Shown here piece after piece: positions 5,696 through 8,721 of a DNA stretch of 8,721 nucleotides. The notes under the pieces are model-generated. The model saw nothing but the letters and a program-made list of their open reading frames with translations. It ran no database searches and was not told the origin of the DNA. The DNA comes from a bacterium HR36 (lineage in GTDB: Bacteria > Planctomycetota > Planctomycetia > Gemmatales > HRBIN36), in contig BEIM01000122.1 in NCBI GenBank assembly GCA_002898995.1, positions 1 to 8,721 on the forward strand. The letters run 5' to 3'. Positions within the stretch are counted from its first letter, which is position 1, and each line of letters opens with the position of its first letter. Both the position numbers and the translations under genes were made by a program.

Positions 5696-6906
5696 ACCGG
5701 TTCTACCTCCTCATGAAAGGGGTGGCAAATCAAGACTTCCCCCAGTCCTTCATCGGTGCGTAATCCGACTCCTTGATGTTCTAGGTTTTCGAGCCAGGAG
5801 ACTAAGTCTTCTGGGTTGCCGTCTACGCGATAAACATAAGTGCTGCCCGCCGCCACTCCTAGGGCTGACGGTTTGGGTAGCCCCCAGGCGGTCGAAAAGC
5901 CCCCAAGATAAGCGCTCTGGGCCGACCACCAGATCGGTTCTAAGTCCCGGCCTTGATAAGATAACACTAGGCGGAGTGTCGGCAGGCCATCCCCATCCGT
6001 TAAGTGTGCCGGAGATAGCAGGTCCACGCTGAAATAACTCCCATGCGGTGAGCTGCTGACAGCAGCCCCACACTGATTAGCCAGCTCGGCTAATTCCTGC
6101 CAGGCCGACGCCAGTTTGGCATTAAAATCCCGCAGCCGCTGGGCCAATGGCTTGACCGCAATAGTCGCGGTACTGCACGTTACCCGACCGAAACCACGCG
6201 TGGTCAAGCCGCCAACCCCTACCTCGCTCACCGCCTGACAAAGCCGATCGATCAGGCTGGGCTCCTGGGTCCAGATTCGGCCGACAAAATAGAGCGGGGT
6301 TCCCTCGCCACGCAGACCCGGCGCCAGCGCAACCACACGATAAAGCATAGCTTCCCGAGCTGCCCGCCGATGTCGGCTCAGCGCCACCTTAGTTTGCAAA
6401 ACCTCTTCTGGCCTGATTTGACTATACCTGCCATCACGACGTATATAGTAGCCAGCTACCCGCTCCAGTCTTCCGTAACAGATCTCTGGCTGGTCTCTAT
6501 GTTTCGCCTCAAGGCAGCGGAGCAGGAAAGGAACGGGGAACCGCGCTCCGGACTTGATCAGTTCACTATAGGCCACTGCAGCTAATAAAGTATCGCGGAT
6601 GCCGTGCCCTTCTGATCCCGGAGATGTCTTAAATCCGCCGTGCAATTTGCATTCCACGGCGGTAGTCGGAAACGGCAAGCTCCATAGTTGCGCATCCGTA
6701 GAGGGAAAGAAATTGCCGAAGCGCAATCGAGATACCGTGTCGCGGATTTGCGACTCGAGACCTTGCAGTTTCAGCCATTCCGCCAGGGCCCCACGTACCA
6801 CGCTGCCGGGAAGGTAATCCTGGGTATCTAAGTAGCCGCCGCCGATTTTGATACCGCCGGTTCGTATGGGCTGCTCGGGCTTTAAGCTAAGATAGGTGAG
6901 AGTCAT
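5692..6906 (-). CDS. csx10: Csx10, the Cas5-like subunit of subtype III-D
   Basis: This 404-residue RAMP protein is the diagnostic Cas5-group subunit of III-D and should hold the 5' handle of the crRNA next to Cas10. In order it shows IKIGGGYLDTQDYLPGSVVR (19-38), the Csx10 version of the RAMP entry motif; RFGNFFPS (62-69); C86 and H89 followed by HGIRDTL (101-107); C131, H136 and C143, a possible metal site; ALSRHRRAAREAMLY (175-189); a first glycine-rich loop GGLTTRGFGRV (232-242); and a second, GVGLRTDEGLGEV (379-391), near the C-terminus. Two such loops indicate two RAMP folds in one chain. The length is normal for the family. The ATG overlaps the preceding stop as ATGA, with AGGA upstream. 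Confidence 0.92.
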   Translation of the reverse strand: MTLTYLSLKPEQPIRTGGIKIGGGYLDTQDYLPGSVVRGALAEWLKLQGLESQIRDTVSRLRFGNFFPSTDAQLWSLPFPTTAVECKLHGGFKTSPGSEGHGIRDTLLAAVAYSELIKSGARFPVPFLLRCLEAKHRDQPEICYGRLERVAGYYIRRDGRYSQIRPEEVLQTKVALSRHRRAAREAMLYRVVALAPGLRGEGTPLYFVGRIWTQEPSLIDRLCQAVSEVGVGGLTTRGFGRVTCSTATIAVKPLAQRLRDFNAKLASAWQELAELANQCGAAVSSSPHGSYFSVDLLSPAHLTDGDGLPTLRLVLSYQGRDLEPIWWSAQSAYLGGFSTAWGLPKPSALGVAAGSTYVYRVDGNPEDLVSWLENLEHQGVGLRTDEGLGEVLICHPFHEEVEPV

Positions 6907-7550
6907 GGCGTGATTTCCTGTGTTGCAGCAGTCAAGTTTTTCAAGTGAGGATGCAGATCCTCAGGGTTTAGTGCCGTGCCATCTATACTTGCCTGATACC
7001 CTGTCAGGGTAACCCAACCTAAGCCGCGCGAGCGTGCTGCTCCGAGCGCGAATCCCGTTCGCGCTCCTAAGTAAACCAAGGCTGCTGCGGTTCGGGCGAG
7101 TTGAGCGTCATCCATTAGGGCATCTATCGAACAGGAAAACTTTGGGAGCCAGGCTAATTCGGTGGAAAAGAGTCGCTCTTCAAAACTGGCCCGCCGATAA
7201 CGGCTCAAGGAAACGTTCATGCGTATATCCCGGATGTCCTCGGTCAGTTGAATATCGGAAAATCGCAGCAAAGCTCGTCGGTGGGGATGACCGAAAAGCT
7301 GGCACACTATACATTGGCCACAGAGTAACTCTGCCTGAGAGCTGTCGCAGACGCTAATCTTCATACCCCGCAAAGCCCGTTCGATGTTGTCGCGGAGCCA
7401 GCCTTTGAGAGAAGTTGCGGGAATCAAAGCATGCTCGCCTTGCCAATCGAGGAGCAAGGCTTTGTCCGTATAAAGTTCGGCCGATTCGCCAGTGATATGC
7501 ACGGGCGATTGTAGCTGAAAATCCAGGGCGATTGCCAATCTATGTACCAT
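6903..7550 (-). CDS. csm3: First Csm3-like Cas7 subunit, compact form
   Basis: This 215-residue protein is the shortest Cas7-like member here. SPVHITGE (15-22) precedes YTDKALLLD (27-35), in which Asp29 is at the expected RNA-cutting position. The entry motif is IPATSLKGWLR (43-53), with Ala-Thr-Ser in place of the usual Gly-Ser-Ser. Four cysteines (C68, C77, C80, C83) form a likely zinc site. SLSRYRRASFEERLF (114-128) resembles a segment of Csx10, and the glycine-rich loop is GAARSRGLG (170-178). It is expected to sit nearest Csx10/Cas10, judging by gene order in known III-D loci, though this is inference. The ATG at 7550 overlaps the cas10 end by 11 bases, with AGGAG eight bases upstream. 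Confidence 0.9.
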   Translation of the reverse strand: MVHRLAIALDFQLQSPVHITGESAELYTDKALLLDWQGEHALIPATSLKGWLRDNIERALRGMKISVCDSSQAELLCGQCIVCQLFGHPHRRALLRFSDIQLTEDIRDIRMNVSLSRYRRASFEERLFSTELAWLPKFSCSIDALMDDAQLARTAAALVYLGARTGFALGAARSRGLGWVTLTGYQASIDGTALNPEDLHPHLKNLTAATQEITP

Positions 7551-8721
7551 CCGCTAGACTCCTGGGTTGGTCCGTTTGGGCCTCGGACTTATACGGCGGA
7601 AGCAAATCTGCCAATTCCAAGGCGTCGAGCAAAGCAGTCTGATAAACGATATCCCCTGTGCGCTGCCCGTTAAGCTCCACCCAGAAGGACGTAGGGCTTT
7701 CGGTAGCACTGCCTCGCTGGAATACTAATTCCCTGGCTTTCTCGAATATCTCCTGCAAATCACCACCCTTAACACGCGCGGCTTGATATAGAGCATAGTT
7801 GAGGGAAACATGAACCCCTTTAGCCAGGGATTCGGCCAAGGCACGCCGCTGCGATTTCGCCAGCTGTTTCAGGGCCCGGGCTAAGTCGGTGAGGCGCTCC
7901 GCTTCTTCACAAGTATAGGGCCGTGCGGTCAAACGATAGCTATAGGACTTGGCCCGTTTATAGTAAAGGGGCTTGAGCACCATAGAAGCAGATTCGGAGA
8001 TGATTGGGGCGCGCAACCACAAGTGGCAGAGCGTGCCGGCTTGCGTCTGGCGAGCCCACCGCTTAGCTTCCTTGAGCAGACCTTGCGCCAAATTTACTAA
8101 AAAGCTGATGGGATACTTCATGTCTGCGATCGCCACACCAACTGAGATGGTCAACGGCACGGGTTTCGCCGAGCTGTCACCTAAGCGCTTGCGTAAGCCG
8201 GTGATTTCTCCGTGGTTTTGGAATCGCTCGATCAGTATTCTGCTCACGTCCCAACCATCACTGGCAGGTACCACAAGAAGTGCGTCGTCCCCGCCTAGTG
8301 CGATAATCTCAAAAGGAGCGTATTTCTTTTTCTTTTTAGGCGAGGTGTTACGAAGAAAAACCTCGAACAGGGCCTGGAAAACGGCGTCTCTAATAGCCCG
8401 GCGCAGAGCTTCCGATAGGGCTCCGAAATCTTCAACATTTCTAGCGCTCTGGAGCAATTCGCCCATATTGTTGCCATCCGCGTAAATAACGGCAATGCGG
8501 CCTGCTGAGCCCGCAACCTCGCTCAACGATTCGGGCTTTTCGAAGCCGGTTTCCAGGCGATATTGCTCCTTGCACCACTGATCGAACTGGTCCACATAAC
8601 GACGTCTTTCTATCCGACCCTTACGGCGTTCCTGAAAGCAAATAGTGCAGATTTCTTCACGGCGAGTCTCATCGTAGACAGCCGACGGACGTTCACCACA
8701 GGAATCGCAACGCCGATGGAT
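7540..8721 (-). CDS. cas10: Cas10, C-terminal 393 residues (5' end outside the window)
   Basis: The frame is open to the right edge, so the GTG at 8595 is internal and not the start. At residues 5-28 of the visible part a zinc finger CDSC...CTIC occurs, as between the two polymerase-like domains of Cas10. The second palm domain follows, with IYADGNNMG (80-88), where the Asp is a metal ligand, and ALGGDDALLVV (141-151), the intact GGDD site. This supports synthesis of cyclic oligoadenylate from ATP on target-RNA binding. A run PKKKKK (128-133) lies just before it. The C-terminal 150 or so residues are largely helical, as in the Cas10 D4 domain. The HD nuclease domain, if present, would lie upstream and cannot be judged. 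It ends with TAG at 7542, overlapping the first Csm3-like gene. Confidence 0.95.
   Translation of the reverse strand: MHRRCDSCGERPSAVYDETRREEICTICFQERRKGRIERRRYVDQFDQWCKEQYRLETGFEKPESLSEVAGSAGRIAVIYADGNNMGELLQSARNVEDFGALSEALRRAIRDAVFQALFEVFLRNTSPKKKKKYAPFEIIALGGDDALLVVPASDGWDVSRILIERFQNHGEITGLRKRLGDSSAKPVPLTISVGVAIADMKYPISFLVNLAQGLLKEAKRWARQTQAGTLCHLWLRAPIISESASMVLKPLYYKRAKSYSYRLTARPYTCEEAERLTDLARALKQLAKSQRRALAESLAKGVHVSLNYALYQAARVKGGDLQEIFEKARELVFQRGSATESPTSFWVELNGQRTGDIVYQTALLDALELADLLPPYKSEAQTDQPRSLADGT

Noticed and set aside
8593..8595. GTG as the start of Cas10
   Set aside because: The frame continues to the window edge and encodes the zinc finger CDSC...CTIC expected before the second palm domain.

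Overview
The window holds most of a subtype III-D CRISPR-Cas effector operon. Seven complete genes and the 3' part of cas10 run leftward on the minus strand from the right edge (8721) to 1745. A roughly 600-base intergenic stretch (1141-1744) follows, then an ABC-transporter ATPase gene (178-1140) and the first 51 codons of what looks like its membrane partner (1-154), both also on the minus strand. I see no real genes on the plus strand. The host is a bacterium, judging from frequent strong Shine-Dalgarno sequences, ATG/GTG starts and tight gene overlap. Base composition looks moderately G+C-rich. The ABC ATPase has a form I associate with planctomycetes, and the operon layout resembles the III-D loci described in Chloroflexota such as Roseiflexus. 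Neither fixes the taxon.

Transcription order of the CRISPR operon: cas10 (partial, GGDD polymerase site intact), a small Csm3-like Cas7 (215 aa), Csx10 (Cas5-like, 404 aa), a Cas11/Csm2-like small subunit (136 aa), a second Csm3-like Cas7 (269 aa), a third (295 aa, the Csm5-like position), a Csx19 candidate (155 aa), a fourth Cas7-like RAMP protein (319 aa), and an unrecognised 124-aa helical protein with an Arg/Pro/Gly-rich tail. Most junctions overlap by 1-11 bases (ATGA, GTGA, TAATG), so the genes are probably translated in a coupled way and made in concert. Together they should form one multisubunit complex: Cas7-type subunits along the crRNA, Csx10 at the 5'-handle end, Cas11 along the inner side, and Cas10 signalling by cyclic oligoadenylate when target RNA binds.

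The window contains no CRISPR array, Cas6, Cas1/Cas2 or CARF effector. Those parts would have to lie to the right of 8721 or elsewhere in the genome.

The less ordinary points are: the last gene, which matches no Cas family I recognise; the csx19/fourth-Cas7 junction, where one in-frame TAA separates two reading frames joined by a continuous Pro/Gln/Arg-rich linker and the downstream start has no visible ribosome binding site; and the fourth Cas7-like protein, which lacks the aspartate expected at the RNA-cutting position.
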